A program made the translations under genes and the position numbers. Below the pieces are notes generated by a model that worked only from the letters and a program-made list of their open reading frames with translations, was not told where the DNA came from and searched no databases. Below, piece after piece: positions 26,437-36,184 of a stretch of DNA of 64,000 nt (the stretch's first letter is position 1; each line of letters starts with the position of its first letter). Origin of the DNA: Stenotrophomonas sp. NA06056 (GTDB taxonomy: Bacteria > Pseudomonadota > Gammaproteobacteria > Xanthomonadales > Xanthomonadaceae); assembly GCF_013364355.1 (NCBI RefSeq), contig NZ_CP054931.1, positions 1,364,001 to 1,428,000 on the forward strand. The letters run 5' to 3'.

Positions 26437-26502
26437 GCCCCCTTCAACAAGAAGGGGGCTCTCCACCAGACGCATTCCGGTAGCGCCGGGCCATGCCCGG
26501 CG
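26437..26502 (+). repeat. Intercistronic hairpin and SMAG palindrome (argG-argE)
   Basis: A 9-bp stem GCCCCCTTC-AACAA-GAAGGGGGC at 26437-26459 without a T-run, followed by a GTAG palindrome at 26480-26502 (stem CGCCGGGC). No terminator is evident, so transcription may continue into argE. Confidence 0.75.
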
Positions 26503-26526
26503 GAATTCCACAGGAACTGTTGATTC

Positions 26527-27615
26527 ATGCTTGAACAGACGCTCGATCACCTGCAGGCGCTGGTGTCCTTCGACACCCGCAACCCGCCGCGTGCGATCAC
26601 CACCGGTGGCATCTTCGATTACCTGCGCGACAACCTGCCCGGGTTCAATGTCGAGGTGATCGACCACGGTGCCGGTGCGGTCAGCCTGTATGCCGTGCGC
26701 GGTACGCCGAAGTACCTGTTCAACGTGCACCTGGATACCGTGCCGGATTCGCCGCACTGGAGTGCCGACCCGCACGTGATGCGCCGCCTGGACGACCGCG
26801 TGGTCGGCCTCGGTGTATGTGACATCAAGGGCGCGGCCGCAGCACTGGTGGCGGCCGCCAACGCCAGTGATGGTGATGCCGCGTTCCTGTTCTCCAGCGA
26901 CGAGGAAGCCAACGATCCGCGCTGCATCGCCGCGTTCCTGGCCCGGGGTATCAAGTACGAAGCCGTGCTGGTGGCCGAACCGACCATGAGCGAGGCAGTG
27001 CTGGCGCATCGAGGCATCAGCTCGGTGCTGATGCAGTTCGCCGGCCGCGCCGGCCATGCCTCGGGCAAGCAGGATGCCGCCGCCAGTGCGCTGCACCAGG
27101 CGATGCGCTGGGGCAACCGTGCGCTGGACCATGTGGAATCGCTGGCCTCGGCCCGCTTCGGTGGACTGACCGGCCTGCGCTTCAACATCGGGCGCGTTGA
27201 AGGTGGCATCAAGGCCAACATGATCGCGCCGGCGGCGGAAGTGCGCTTTGGTTTCCGGCCGCTGCCGTCGATGGATATCGATGCGCTGCTGGCGACCTTT
27301 GCCGGCTTCGCTGAACCCGCAGCGGCAGTGTTCACCGAAACCTTCCGTGGCCCGAGCCTGCCTGCCGGCGATATCGCCGAAGCTGAGAACCGCCGCCTGC
27401 TGGCGCGCGACGTGGCCGACGCGCTGGATATTCCGATCGGCAACGCGGTGGACTTCTGGACCGAGGCGTCGCTGTTCTCGGCCGCTGGCTACACCACGAT
27501 GGTGTTCGGACCGGGTGACATCGCCCAGGCCCATACCGCCGACGAGTTCGTGACGCTGGAGCAGCTGCAGCGCTACGCCGACGCCGTACATCGGATCATC
27601 GCCGCCGGCGCCTGA
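26527..27615 (+). CDS. argE: N-acetylcitrulline/acetylornithine deacetylase
   Basis: A 362-residue M20-family zinc hydrolase. Metal-site motifs: [11 protein letters not shown] (His and Asp), [12 protein letters not shown] (bridging Asp), SSDEEANDP (catalytic Glu pair) and AHTADEFV near the end. In xanthomonads the enzyme in this position removes the acetyl group from N-acetylcitrulline, and the order argF'-argG-argE supports that reading over classical acetylornithine deacetylase. Confidence 0.92.
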   Translation: MLEQTLDHLQALVSFDTRNPPRAITTGGIFDYLRDNLPGFNVEVIDHGAGAVSLYAVRGTPKYLFNVHLDTVPDSPHWSADPHVMRRLDDRVVGLGVCDIKGAAAALVAAANASDGDAAFLFSSDEEANDPRCIAAFLARGIKYEAVLVAEPTMSEAVLAHRGISSVLMQFAGRAGHASGKQDAAASALHQAMRWGNRALDHVESLASARFGGLTGLRFNIGRVEGGIKANMIAPAAEVRFGFRPLPSMDIDALLATFAGFAEPAAAVFTETFRGPSLPAGDIAEAENRRLLARDVADALDIPIGNAVDFWTEASLFSAAGYTTMVFGPGDIAQAHTADEFVTLEQLQRYADAVHRIIAAGA

Positions 27616-27689
27616 TCGACCCACAACGCCGCTGCGCACCTGCGCGTCGGAACTGCAACGCGGCGACCGCCGCCTGTGACGAAACCGAA

Positions 27690-29018
27690 ATGTCTCCTGC
27701 CCTCCAGCCCCACCGCCAGACCCGTCAGACCATCGTGCGCCTGCTTTCGAGCATGGCCAGCGCGAAGGAGATCAGCCAGTACCTCAAGCGCTTTTCGCAG
27801 CTGGACGCCAAGCGCTTCGCCGTGGTCAAGGTCGGCGGCGCGGTGCTGCGCGACGATCTCGACGCGCTGACCTCCTCGCTGTCGTTCCTGCAGGAAGTCG
27901 GCCTGACCCCGATCGTGCTGCATGGCGCCGGTCCGCAGCTGGATGCGGAACTGTCGGCCGCCGGCATTGAAAAGCAGACGGTCAATGGCCTGCGGGTGAC
28001 GTCGCCGGAAGCGCTGGCGATCGTGCGCCGGGTGTTCCAGCAGTCCAACCTGCGCTTGGTCGAAGCCCTGCAGCAGAACGGCGCGCGCGCCACCTCCATT
28101 ACGGGCGGCGTGTTCGAGGCCGAGTACCTGGGCCTGGATACCTACGGCCTGGTCGGCGAAGTAAAGAAGGTCAACCTGGCGCCGATCGAAGCCAGCCTGC
28201 GTGCAGGCTCCATTCCGGTCATCACCAGCCTGGGCGAGACGGCGGGTGGCCAGATTCTCAACGTCAATGCCGACTTCGCCGCCAACGAACTGGTGCAGGA
28301 ACTGCAGCCGTACAAGATCATCTTCCTGACCGGCACCGGTGGCCTGCTGGACGAAGAGGGCAGCGTGATCGATTCGATCAACCTGTCCACCGAGTACGAC
28401 CACCTGATCGAGCAGCCGTGGATTCACGGCGGCATGAAGGTGAAGATCGAACAGATCAAGTCCCTGCTGGACCGGCTGCCGCTGGAATCGTCGGTGTCGA
28501 TCACTCGGCCCGCCGACCTGGCCAAGGAACTGTTCACCCACAAGGGCTCGGGTACGCTGGTACGCAAGGGCGAGAAGGTGCTGCGTGCAACCGCCTGGAG
28601 CGAGTTGGACCTGCCGCGCCTGAAGGGCCTGATCGAATCCAGTTTCGGCCGCACGCTGGTGCCGGACTATTTCGAGAAGACCACGTTGCTGCGCGCTTAC
28701 GTCAGTGAGAACTACCGCACGGCGGTGATCCTCACCGATGAGGCCGAGGGCGTGTACCTGGACAAGTTCGCCGTGCTCGACGACGCGCAGGGTGAAGGCC
28801 TGGGGCGCGCCGTCTGGAACGTGATGCGCGAAGAAACCCCGCAGCTGTTCTGGCGCTCGCGCAACGGCAACCCGATCAATCATTTCTACTACGCCGAGTC
28901 CGACGGCTGTTATAAGCAGGGCCATTGGAAGGTGTTCTGGTACGGCGCCGATGGCATCGACCGGATCAGGACGTATGTCGATCATTGCGCCGTGCGTGCG
29001 CCGAGCCTGGAGGGCTGA
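27690..29018 (+). CDS. argB: Bifunctional N-acetylglutamate synthase/kinase
   Basis: A 442-residue fusion. Residues ~20-285 form an amino-acid-kinase domain ([35 protein letters not shown]); residues ~290-442 form a GNAT-like NAGS domain (KLDKF-type core as [22 protein letters not shown], then HWKVFWYG). This matches the ~447-residue NAGS-K of X. campestris, which carries out the first two steps of arginine synthesis and is arginine-inhibited. Whether synthase and kinase are both inhibited by Arg here cannot be seen. Confidence 0.95.
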   Translation: MSPALQPHRQTRQTIVRLLSSMASAKEISQYLKRFSQLDAKRFAVVKVGGAVLRDDLDALTSSLSFLQEVGLTPIVLHGAGPQLDAELSAAGIEKQTVNGLRVTSPEALAIVRRVFQQSNLRLVEALQQNGARATSITGGVFEAEYLGLDTYGLVGEVKKVNLAPIEASLRAGSIPVITSLGETAGGQILNVNADFAANELVQELQPYKIIFLTGTGGLLDEEGSVIDSINLSTEYDHLIEQPWIHGGMKVKIEQIKSLLDRLPLESSVSITRPADLAKELFTHKGSGTLVRKGEKVLRATAWSELDLPRLKGLIESSFGRTLVPDYFEKTTLLRAYVSENYRTAVILTDEAEGVYLDKFAVLDDAQGEGLGRAVWNVMREETPQLFWRSRNGNPINHFYYAESDGCYKQGHWKVFWYGADGIDRIRTYVDHCAVRAPSLEG

Positions 29019-29023
29019 TCGCG

Positions 29024-29623
29024 ATGAACCACGCAGACTGGACCCGGGTACCCACGCTGACCGGCACGCATGCGCGGCTGGAGCCGCTGCAGATGAGCCA
29101 TATCGATGGCCTGCGCGGTGCGTTGGGCGACGGCGCGCTGTCCCGGCTCTGGTACACCCAGGTACCCGATGCGAAGACCATGACCGGCTATGTGCAGGCC
29201 GCCCTGCAGGCGCAGGCCGAGGGCAAGGTGCTGCCGTTCGTGGTGTTCGATGCCCACGGCCAGATCGTTGGCACCACCCGCTACTACGATCTGCAAGCGG
29301 ACGTGCCGCGGCTGAGCATCGGCTACACCTGGTATGACGAGTCGGTGCAGCGCACCGGGGTCAACACCGAAACCAAGCTGATGCTGCTCAGCCATGCCTT
29401 CGAGCGGCTGGAATGCCTGAGCGTGGTGTTTGAAACCAGCTGGTTCAACTTCACCTCGCGCACCGCGATCGCGCGCCTGGGCGCCAAGCAGGATGGCGTG
29501 CTGCGCAATCACAAGCGGCATGCCGACGGCACGCCGCGCGACACCGTCATCTTCTCCATCATCGACGCGGAATGGCAGGGCGTGAAACGCCACCTGCAGC
29601 ACCGCCTGGACAGTCACGCATGA
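29024..29623 (+). CDS. GNAT acetyltransferase (RimJ/RimL type) in arg operon
   Basis: A 199-residue GNAT protein of the Acetyltransf_3 (RimJ/RimL-like) type: [17 protein letters not shown] start, VGTTRYYDL, the acceptor-loop region [20 protein letters not shown], and a C-terminal [19 protein letters not shown] segment. It starts 5 bases after NAGS/K and overlaps argC by ATGA, so it is firmly part of the operon. The NAGS activity is already fused to the kinase, so its substrate is not obvious; protein N-terminal acetylation is the family default. Confidence 0.85.
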   Translation: MNHADWTRVPTLTGTHARLEPLQMSHIDGLRGALGDGALSRLWYTQVPDAKTMTGYVQAALQAQAEGKVLPFVVFDAHGQIVGTTRYYDLQADVPRLSIGYTWYDESVQRTGVNTETKLMLLSHAFERLECLSVVFETSWFNFTSRTAIARLGAKQDGVLRNHKRHADGTPRDTVIFSIIDAEWQGVKRHLQHRLDSHA

Positions 29624-30573
29624 ACGATTCGACTTTCACCCTGGGCATCGTCGGTGCCCGCGGCCATACCGGCGCCGAGCTGATCAAGCTGGTGGCCGCC
29701 CATCCGCGGCTGAAACTGGCCTTCGTCTCTTCGCGTGAGCGCGCCGGGCAGCGCCTGTCCGATCACCATCCGGAATTCCAGGGTGACCTGCAGTACGAGA
29801 ACCTGGACGCCGACGCAGTGGCCGCCAAGGGCGTGGATGCGGTGATCCTGGCCCTGCCCAATGGCCTGGCCGCACCGTTCGTGGCCGCGCTTGAAACCGC
29901 GAAACCGGACACTGTCATCGTCGACCTCTCGGCCGACTACCGTTTCGACAGCAGCTGGTACTACGGCCTGCCGGAACTGACCCGTGGCCGCTACAACGGC
30001 CAGAAGCACATCAGCAACCCGGGCTGCTATGCCACCGCGATGCAGCTGGCGGTGCATCCGCTGCAGGACCTGCTGGCCGGTCCGCCGCAGTGCTTCGGCG
30101 TGTCCGGCTACTCCGGTGCCGGCACCTCGCCGTCGGACAAGAACAACGTCGAGCTGCTGGCCGACAACCTGATGCCGTACGCGCTGACCAACCACGTGCA
30201 CGAACGCGAGGTGTCCGTACAGCTGGGCGTGGCGGTTGAATTCATGCCGCACGTCGCGCCGCATTTCCGTGGCATTACGCTCACCGCCAACCTGTGGCTG
30301 AACCGCGTGCAGACCCGCGAGCAGATCGTCGAGCGTTTCCAGCAGGCCTATGCCGGTGAAGCGCTCATCGAGGTCGTGGACGACGCGCCGTGGGTAAGCC
30401 GTATCGCCGGCCGCCATGGCGCCCAGGTCGGTGGCTTCACGCTGGCCCCGGGCGGCAAGCGGGTGGTGGTGGTGGCGACCCTGGACAACCTGCTCAAGGG
30501 CGCGGCCACCCAGGCCATGCAGAACCTCAATCTCGCGCTGGGTATCGACGAACTGACGTCGATCCCGCACTGA
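29620..30573 (+). CDS. argC: N-acetyl-gamma-glutamyl-phosphate reductase
   Basis: A 317-residue NADP-dependent reductase. Dinucleotide motif [16 protein letters not shown] (residues 9-24); catalytic Cys in [14 protein letters not shown] (about residue 132); [16 protein letters not shown] follows. The protein belongs to the type 1 ArgC group. Overlaps the GNAT gene by 4 bases and is followed by argH after 20 bases. The step following it, acetylornithine aminotransferase, is not encoded in this run. Confidence 0.96.
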   Translation: MNDSTFTLGIVGARGHTGAELIKLVAAHPRLKLAFVSSRERAGQRLSDHHPEFQGDLQYENLDADAVAAKGVDAVILALPNGLAAPFVAALETAKPDTVIVDLSADYRFDSSWYYGLPELTRGRYNGQKHISNPGCYATAMQLAVHPLQDLLAGPPQCFGVSGYSGAGTSPSDKNNVELLADNLMPYALTNHVHEREVSVQLGVAVEFMPHVAPHFRGITLTANLWLNRVQTREQIVERFQQAYAGEALIEVVDDAPWVSRIAGRHGAQVGGFTLAPGGKRVVVVATLDNLLKGAATQAMQNLNLALGIDELTSIPH

Positions 30574-30593
30574 ACCCGCATTCCGGAGCCCCC

Positions 30594-31889
30594 ATGGCAG
30601 ACCTTCTTTGGCAGAAGCCCGGCGTCGCTGTCGACGCCAAGATCCAGACCTTCCTCGCCGGCGACGACGTGATCCTCGATCGCGAGTTCTTCCTGCACGA
30701 CATCGCTGCCAGCGCCGCGCATGCGCAGGGCCTGCAGCACATCGGCATCCTCAGCGCCGATGAACTGGCTGGCCTGCTGCGCGAACTGGACGTGCTGGCG
30801 CAGGACTTCCGCGAAGGCCGTTTCGTGCTCGATACGCAGTATGAGGATGGCCATTCGGCGATCGAAGCGCGCCTGACCGAACGCCTCGGTGATGCCGGCC
30901 GCAAGATCCACACCGGCCGTAGCCGCAACGACCAGATCCTGGTCGCCACCCGGTTGTGGTTGAAGGAAAAGCTGCAGCACGTGGCGCAGGTCAGTGCCGA
31001 AGTGGCCAAGGTCGCGCTTGACCGCGCGCAGGCCGAGCAGCACCTGCCTATTCCGGGTTACACCCACATCCAGCGTGCGGTGGTGTCCTCGGCCGGCATG
31101 TGGTGGGCCGGTTGGGCCGAAGCCTTCATCGACAACGCCGTGCGTGCCCGCGATACCCATGCGCTGGTCGATGCCAATCCGCTCGGCACCGCCGCCGGTT
31201 ACGGCGTGAACCTGCCGCTGGACCGCGAGCATACGACCAGCGCGCTCGGCTTTGCGCGCATGCAGATTTCACCGATCTATGCGCAGCTGTCGCGTGGCAA
31301 GTTCGAGCTGGCTGCATTGGAAGCGCTGGGCGGCGCGACCCTGGACCTGCGCCGCATCGCCTGGGACCTGTCGCTGTTCACCAGCGCCGAATTCGGTTTC
31401 GTCGCGCTACCGGCGCAGTACACCACCGGTAGTTCGATCATGCCCAACAAGCGCAATCCGGACGTGATCGAACTGATGCGGGCCACCCACGCCAGCGTCG
31501 CTGCCGCGCGTACCGAGATCGAACAGCTGCTGTCGCTGCCGTCGGGCTACCACCGTGACCTGCAGTCGTCCAAGGGCGCGATCTTCCACGGCTTCGGTCG
31601 TGGCCTGGCCGCGCTGGAGCTGCTGCCGGCACTGCTGGCCAACCTGGAATGGCGCGATGACAAGCTGCGTTCGGCGATCGATTCGGGCATGTACGCCACC
31701 GACGTAGCGGTGGAGGCCGCGGTAGCGGGTGTGCCGTTCCGCGAGGCCTACAAGGCCGCTGCTGTCGGGGCCGACAGTGCGGGGCAGGGGCGTACGCCGG
31801 AAGGCAGCCTGGCGGCGCGCGTATCGCCGGGTTCGGCGTCGGACCTGCGCCTGGATGAACTGCGCGCGCGCTGGCAGGCGCTGTCCTGA
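30594..31889 (+). CDS. argH: Argininosuccinate lyase
   Basis: A 431-residue member of the fumarase/aspartase superfamily splitting argininosuccinate to arginine and fumarate. Signature [12 protein letters not shown] (near residue 280), HTGRSRNDQ (substrate loop) and GYTHIQRAV. It is a little shorter than E. coli ArgH (457), as in xanthomonads. The stop overlaps the next ATG as TGATG, linking it to the YciI-like gene. Confidence 0.96.
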   Translation: MADLLWQKPGVAVDAKIQTFLAGDDVILDREFFLHDIAASAAHAQGLQHIGILSADELAGLLRELDVLAQDFREGRFVLDTQYEDGHSAIEARLTERLGDAGRKIHTGRSRNDQILVATRLWLKEKLQHVAQVSAEVAKVALDRAQAEQHLPIPGYTHIQRAVVSSAGMWWAGWAEAFIDNAVRARDTHALVDANPLGTAAGYGVNLPLDREHTTSALGFARMQISPIYAQLSRGKFELAALEALGGATLDLRRIAWDLSLFTSAEFGFVALPAQYTTGSSIMPNKRNPDVIELMRATHASVAAARTEIEQLLSLPSGYHRDLQSSKGAIFHGFGRGLAALELLPALLANLEWRDDKLRSAIDSGMYATDVAVEAAVAGVPFREAYKAAAVGADSAGQGRTPEGSLAARVSPGSASDLRLDELRARWQALS

Positions 31890-32152
31890 TGGCCGGCACC
31901 GTCTACCTGGTGCTGGCGATGCGCCAGCCGGGCTTCACCGATGCCGTGGTGCAACCGCACCGCGACTTCCTTGATGCGTTGCAGGCCGAAGGCAAGCTGC
32001 AGCTGACCGGCGGCTTCGCCGATGGCAGTGGTGGCGCCTACGTGCTGTGCAACATCGACAGCCTTGCGCAGGCACAGGCCATCGTCGCCACCGATCCGCT
32101 GGTGACGATGCAGGCATCGGCACTGACCGTCCATGAATGGAATACGCGCTGA
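31889..32152 (+). CDS. YciI-like protein
   Basis: An 87-residue protein of the YciI-like (YCII) family, small ferredoxin-fold proteins with a conserved His-Asp pair; here His26 in QPHRDFLDAL is a candidate. Family members are dimeric and mostly unassigned, some being dehalogenase/dehydrochlorinase-like. It sits between argH (1-base overlap) and proB (10-base gap) and so is cotranscribed with Arg/Pro synthesis genes; its role there is unknown. Confidence 0.85.
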   Translation: MAGTVYLVLAMRQPGFTDAVVQPHRDFLDALQAEGKLQLTGGFADGSGGAYVLCNIDSLAQAQAIVATDPLVTMQASALTVHEWNTR

Positions 32153-32162
32153 GGCGCCTCTG

Positions 32163-33320
32163 ATGACCGTCCACGCTGCCACCGTTGCATCGCCGTTCCC
32201 CGAACAAGCGCTGCCGTCGTGGCGGCGTGCCGTGCTCAAGGTCGGCAGCAGCCTGCTCGCTGCCGATGGTGGCGGCCTGTCGCCGCGTCACGCGCTGGGC
32301 CTGGCCCAGTTTGTCTCGGCCAATGTGCTGGCCGGTCGCGAGGTCGTCATTGTCTCCTCCGGTGCAGTGGCTGCCGGCCGCGCGATCCTGCCCCGGGCCG
32401 ATGAGCCCGGCGCGGCGATGGCTGCACGACAGGCGTTGGCGGCACTTGGCCAGGCACAGCTGATCGGTCTGTGGCAGCGCTTCTTCGAACGCCCGGTGGC
32501 GCAGGTGCTGCTGACCCATGACGATCTGCGCAACCGCCGTCGCTACCTCAACGCGCGGGCAACCCTCAACGAATTGCTGCGGCTGGGCGCACTGCCGGTG
32601 GTGAACGAGAACGATACCGTCTCGGTGGACGAGCTCAAGCTCGGTGACAACGACAACCTGGCCGCGACGGTGGCAGCGCTGGTCGATGCCGATGCACTGT
32701 TCATCGCCACCGACATCGATGGTCTGTTCAGTGCCGACCCGCGCACGCATGCCGATGCACGACCGCTGCACGAGGTGTCTGAGTTGAATGATGCAGTGCT
32801 TGCGATGGCCGGTGGTGCCGGTTCAGTCGCCGGTACCGGTGGCATGCGCACCAAGCTGGAGGCCGCGGCCAAGGCCGGCCGGGTCGGCATCGAAACCTAC
32901 TTGTTCAACGGCCGCAGCGGCGAGGTGGTGCGCGCGCTGGCGCAGGATCGCCTGTTCGGTACCCGCATCCACCCTGCGCGCAGCCGCGAGGCGGCCCGCA
33001 AGCACTGGCTGCGGCACGCACCGCTGGCCGAGGGTGCGATCCTGATCGATGCCGGTGCAGCCCAGGCGATGCGCGAGAAAGGCGCCTCATTGCTGCCCGG
33101 TGGCATCACCGGCGCCGACGGCGCGTTCCGCCGTGGTGACATGGTGCAGGTGTGCTGGAACACCGAAGCCGGCAAGGTCTGCGTGGCCCGTGGCGTCAGC
33201 CAGTACGCTGCCGATGATGTGCGCCGCATTGCCGGCCGCCACAGCCGGGATATCCAGGCCGTGCTCGGCTACAACTACGGCGGTACCGTCGTCCATCGCG
33301 ACGATCTGGTGCTGCCATGA
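32163..33320 (+). CDS. proB: Glutamate 5-kinase with PUA domain
   Basis: A 385-residue kinase for the first step of proline synthesis. Kinase domain at residues ~20-270 ([39 protein letters not shown]), then a C-terminal PUA domain (about residues 290-370, [20 protein letters not shown]). The first ~20 residues are a short extension, with ATG at 32163. Stop overlaps a possible proA start by ATGA. Feedback inhibition by proline is the family rule. Confidence 0.96.
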   Translation: MTVHAATVASPFPEQALPSWRRAVLKVGSSLLAADGGGLSPRHALGLAQFVSANVLAGREVVIVSSGAVAAGRAILPRADEPGAAMAARQALAALGQAQLIGLWQRFFERPVAQVLLTHDDLRNRRRYLNARATLNELLRLGALPVVNENDTVSVDELKLGDNDNLAATVAALVDADALFIATDIDGLFSADPRTHADARPLHEVSELNDAVLAMAGGAGSVAGTGGMRTKLEAAAKAGRVGIETYLFNGRSGEVVRALAQDRLFGTRIHPARSREAARKHWLRHAPLAEGAILIDAGAAQAMREKGASLLPGGITGADGAFRRGDMVQVCWNTEAGKVCVARGVSQYAADDVRRIAGRHSRDIQAVLGYNYGGTVVHRDDLVLP

Positions 33321-33340
33321 CCGGACTGCAGGAGGTCCCG

Positions 33341-34588
33341 ATGAGTGAGATCGAATCGCAGGCCCGCGCCTGCCGCGACGCAGCCCAGGTGGTCGCTGGC
33401 CTCGACAGCGATGCGCGCAGGGCGCTGCTGCAGGCGATGGCGCAGGCGCTGGAGGTCAATGCCGGGCAGATTCTTGCGGGTAATGCGCGCGACCTGGCCG
33501 CCGCCCGCGACAAGGGTGTCGGCAGCGCGATGCTTGACCGCCTGGCGTTGGACCCGGCGCGCCTGTTCGCGATGGCCGAGGCCGTGCGCGAAGTGGCCGC
33601 GTTGCCGGACCCGATCGGGCAGGTGACCCGCGACGACGTGCGTCCGAACGGCATCCGCGTGCAGAAGGTGCGCGTGCCGCTGGGGGTGATCGCGATGATC
33701 TACGAAGCACGCCCGAACGTGACTGCCGAAGCCGCCGCGCTGTGCCTGAAGGCAGGCAACGGTGTGATTCTGCGTGGAGGTTCGGAGGCGATCCATTCCA
33801 ATACCGCCATCGCCCAGGCGTTGGCTGGTGCATTGAAGGCCAACGGCGTGCCGCCTGCCGCAGTGACGGTGCTGACCGACCTGCGCCGCGAAGCCATGCT
33901 GGAACTGCTGCAGCTGCATGAACTGATCGACCTGGCCATCCCGCGCGGTGGCGAAGGCCTGATCCGTTTCGTTGCCGAACATGCGCGGGTTCCGGTGATC
34001 AAGCACTACAAGGGTGTCTGCCACCTGTTCGTGGATGCCACCGCCGATCTCGCCAAAGCAGTCGATCTGCTGGTGGATGGCAAGTGCAGCCGCCCGTCTG
34101 CATGCAATTCACTGGAAACCCTGCTGGTGCACCAGGACATTGCCGCAGCGTTCCTGCCGCGTGCCGGACAGGCACTGGCCGAACGTGGCGTGGAGTTGCG
34201 TGCCGACGAGCGCGCGCAGCCGTTGCTGCCGGGAAGCATCGCGGCCAACGAAGATGACTATGCCGCCGAATTTCTTGATCTGGTGCTGGCGGTACGCGTG
34301 GTCGATGATCTTGACGGAGCTGTCGCGCACATCCGTACCTACACCTCCGACCATACCGAAGTGATCGCTACCGAAGACGCGGCCAGTGCCGAGCGTTTCG
34401 TCAACGCGTTGCGCTCGGCAGTGGTGATGGTCAATGCGTCATCGCGCTTTTCCGATGGCGGCCAGCTTGGCCTTGGCAGCGAGATCGGCATCTCCACCAC
34501 GCGCCTGCACGCCTATGGCCCGATGGGATTGGAAGCGCTCACCGTCGAACGTTTCGTGGTGCGCGGCGAAGGCCAGGTCCGGAGTTAG
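33341..34588 (+). CDS. proA: Gamma-glutamyl phosphate reductase
   Basis: A 415-residue aldehyde-dehydrogenase-fold enzyme making glutamate semialdehyde. The catalytic Cys is in [18 protein letters not shown]. Start at [10 protein letters not shown] is preferred because GGAGGT sits 4 bases upstream; an ATG at 33317, overlapping proB by 4 bases, would add eight residues and is the alternative. It closes the Arg-Pro gene run; its 3' flank is the start of a repeat region containing an IS110 element. Confidence 0.95.
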   Translation: MSEIESQARACRDAAQVVAGLDSDARRALLQAMAQALEVNAGQILAGNARDLAAARDKGVGSAMLDRLALDPARLFAMAEAVREVAALPDPIGQVTRDDVRPNGIRVQKVRVPLGVIAMIYEARPNVTAEAAALCLKAGNGVILRGGSEAIHSNTAIAQALAGALKANGVPPAAVTVLTDLRREAMLELLQLHELIDLAIPRGGEGLIRFVAEHARVPVIKHYKGVCHLFVDATADLAKAVDLLVDGKCSRPSACNSLETLLVHQDIAAAFLPRAGQALAERGVELRADERAQPLLPGSIAANEDDYAAEFLDLVLAVRVVDDLDGAVAHIRTYTSDHTEVIATEDAASAERFVNALRSAVVMVNASSRFSDGGQLGLGSEIGISTTRLHAYGPMGLEALTVERFVVRGEGQVRS

Positions 34589-34676
34589 GTTCACGGCCGG
34601 GCTGCGCCCGGCACCCGCAGAGGCAACTGCAACCGCAACGGCCGAAGCAACGGCAACAGCTGGGTTCCTGTGGGAT

Positions 34677-34723
34677 GGCGGGGTGGGTCCGGTTGCGGGG
34701 GACGCCGTAAATCCATCCATGGA
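34677..34723 (+). repeat. Branched palindrome copy 1, left half
   Basis: A 25-base arm (34677-34701) followed by GACGCCGTAAATCCATCC and the small hairpin TCCA-TCCA-TGGA (34712-34723). The matching right half is at 35950-35999, about 1.2 kb away; the arm 35975-35999 is its exact reverse complement. The sequence upstream (34599-34676) also matches, inverted, the flank at 36290-36361. Confidence 0.75.
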
Positions 34724-34771
34724 GCAACTGTGTTGAGAGAGGGGCCTCGGCCCCTCCGACAGTCACGCACG

Positions 34772-34794
34772 GTAGTGCCGGCCGCTGGCCGGCA
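34772..34794 (+). repeat. SMAG-type palindrome
   Basis: GTAG followed by TGCCGGCC-GCT-GGCCGGCA. It lies 3' of the transposase gene, either inside the element or next to it. Confidence 0.7.
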
Positions 34795-34821
34795 GCCTTT
34801 TGGGGCACGCGCAGACTGGCT

Positions 34822-35736
34822 TCAGGCGGGGATCGATCCGCCTTGAGCGTCACGCACGCGGGCGTTGAGAATCACCAGCATCTTCCGCATCACCGCCACG
34901 ATGGCTACTTTTCCTTCTTTGCCTCGGGCTCGCAGCGACTGGTAGAAATCGCGCAGTCGAGGTTCATGCCGCATGGCCGACATGCTGGCCATGTAAAGCA
35001 CCTGACGGATCTCGGCCCTGCCGCCATGGATGCTTCGTTTGCCGCGCATGGTTCCACTGTCGTGGGACATGGGTGCTACACCGACCAGACTGGCGATGGC
35101 CTTGCCGCTGATCTTGCCCAGCTCCGGCAGATAGCTGGCCAATACCGCCTGCAGGACAGGGCCCACGCCTTTCATCGACTTCAGTACCGCCAGCTGGGGT
35201 TGCTGGGCAACCTGCTCGGCAATCTGCTGTCCCAAACGCCCAACCATCCTCTGCAGGCGGCTGATGCTGGCTTGCAGCAGTCGGCGCAACTCACGATCGG
35301 TCACCATCTCCTGCTGCTGGCGCGCTACGGTCAGGGCTTCCATCGTCTGTCGACGCGCCCGCACAAATTCCCGCAGCTTTTGCTGCCAGGGCTCCAGTGG
35401 CTGATAGGCGGGCAGTTTCACCAAGGCCGCCATCTGCGCCAATGCATAGGCATCCAGACGGTCGGTCTTGGCCACCTGGCCCATTCCCTGGGCCAGCCTG
35501 CGAGCCCGCAGCGCGTTGGCACGAACCACCGCATGACCGGCGTTGTGCAGAAAGTTCAGTACTGACTGTTCGTAGCCCCCAGTGGCCTCCAGCACGATCT
35601 GGCTCACCGGATGTTTCCTCAACCAGAGATCCAATTCAGCGAAACCCGAAGCGCTATTGCTAACCTGCAGCACCTCTCCGTCCGTCGTGCCGACATCCAG
35701 TTGGCGCTTGCTGACATCAATCCCGATCCCGTTCAT
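34822..35736 (-). CDS. IS110-family transposase (DEDD, serine-type C-domain)
   Basis: A 304-residue recombinase. N-terminal RuvC-like DEDD domain: GIDVSKRQLDVG (first Asp), VLEATGGYEQS (Glu), KTDRLDAYALAQMA (Asp pair); a central coiled region (about residues 105-185); and a Tnp_20 C-terminal domain (SMKGVGPVLQAVL, VGVAPMSHDSGTMRGKRSIH) holding the catalytic serine candidate. It appears intact. IS110 recombinases work with a bridge RNA from the noncoding end of the element to choose target and donor. Upstream frame extension runs through noncoding DNA and is not used. Confidence 0.93.
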   Translation of the reverse strand: MNGIGIDVSKRQLDVGTTDGEVLQVSNSASGFAELDLWLRKHPVSQIVLEATGGYEQSVLNFLHNAGHAVVRANALRARRLAQGMGQVAKTDRLDAYALAQMAALVKLPAYQPLEPWQQKLREFVRARRQTMEALTVARQQQEMVTDRELRRLLQASISRLQRMVGRLGQQIAEQVAQQPQLAVLKSMKGVGPVLQAVLASYLPELGKISGKAIASLVGVAPMSHDSGTMRGKRSIHGGRAEIRQVLYMASMSAMRHEPRLRDFYQSLRARGKEGKVAIVAVMRKMLVILNARVRDAQGGSIPA

Positions 35737-35946
35737 CACCGGACTCCGTATAGTCTGGAAGGGTCGAGAGCTCCCCCGCTTGCCCAGTCTTATTACTGCG
35801 AGTGTCAGCTCCAGCAACTGTTCGGGCGGATCAAGGGAGATTCCGGCGTGGGCGCCAAGCTCCAAGGCGATCGTCGAGATCCAGGCTTGCACGGCGGCCC
35901 ACGCCGGCTCTCGGCACCTACGCTGCCAGATTCCGATCAGATAAGG
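35737..35946 (-). ncRNA. Candidate IS110 bridge-RNA region
   Basis: The ~210-base noncoding segment just upstream of the transposase, where IS110-group elements encode their bridge RNA. Two short matches to the insertion flanks lie inside: AGCAACTGT at 35813-35821 equals 34723-34731 across the left junction, and TGGGCGC at 35849-35855 equals 35949-35955 just outside the right junction. The sequence between them can form a small stem. In the established IS621 model the two target guides pair with opposite strands; these two matches fall on the same strand, so at most one may be a true guide. Prediction only. Confidence 0.4.
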
Positions 35947-35949
35947 CTT

Positions 35950-35999
35950 GGGCGCGCCATCCATGGCGCTTACACCCCCGCAACCGGACCCACCCCGCC
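35950..35999 (+). repeat. Branched palindrome copy 1, right half
   Basis: Small hairpin GCGCCA-TCCA-TGGCGC (35954-35969) followed by the 25-base arm 35975-35999, exact complement of 34677-34701. It continues into TCGACAGATCTCCGCAATCT, also found (diverged, inverted) beside copy 2 near 36164-36183. Bases 36000-36070 hold no gene. Confidence 0.75.
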
Positions 36000-36070
36000 T
36001 TCGACAGATCTCCGCAATCTGTCGGGATGGCATGGCCTGCTCTTGGTGGGTGCCGACCTTGGTCGACACA

Positions 36071-36160
36071 TAGATCCACGCCATGCGTGGATGCTTTTCA
36101 TTCCTAATTCGAAATATTCGATTCCGATGGAGATTCATCCACGCATGGCGTGGATCCACC
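36071..36160. repeat. SMAG-like pair
   Basis: TAGATCCACG-CCATG-CGTGGAT at 36071-36092 and an inverted partner at 36138-36160, with an unusually AT-rich 45 bases between them (CTAATTCGAAATATTCG). A related hairpin with CCGACC/GGTCG stem precedes at 36047-36070. Confidence 0.7.
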
Positions 36161-36184
36161 AGATTGCGGAAATCTGTCAGAGGT

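Larger units (their letters stand above)
34728..35948 (-). mobile_element. IS110-family insertion sequence within a palindrome
   Basis: Boundaries are inferred by comparison with intact palindrome copies at 19412 and 36185, which read GGGGG-CT-CG at the corresponding place. Here the left junction reads AGCAA-CT-GTGTTG and the right AAGG-CT-TGGGCG, which suggests a CT core dinucleotide and an element of about 1.22 kb without terminal inverted repeats, as expected for IS110. It encodes one DEDD transposase on the minus strand, with ~210 noncoding bases upstream and ~95 downstream. The downstream part contains a hairpin (34736-34755) and a SMAG-like palindrome, so the left boundary is less certain. 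Confidence 0.65.

Noticed and set aside
34736-34755. GAGGGGCC/GGCCCCTC hairpin as a proA terminator
   Set aside because: It lacks a T-run on either strand and lies ~150 bases after proA, inside or at the edge of the IS; kept only as a hairpin mentioned with the IS.
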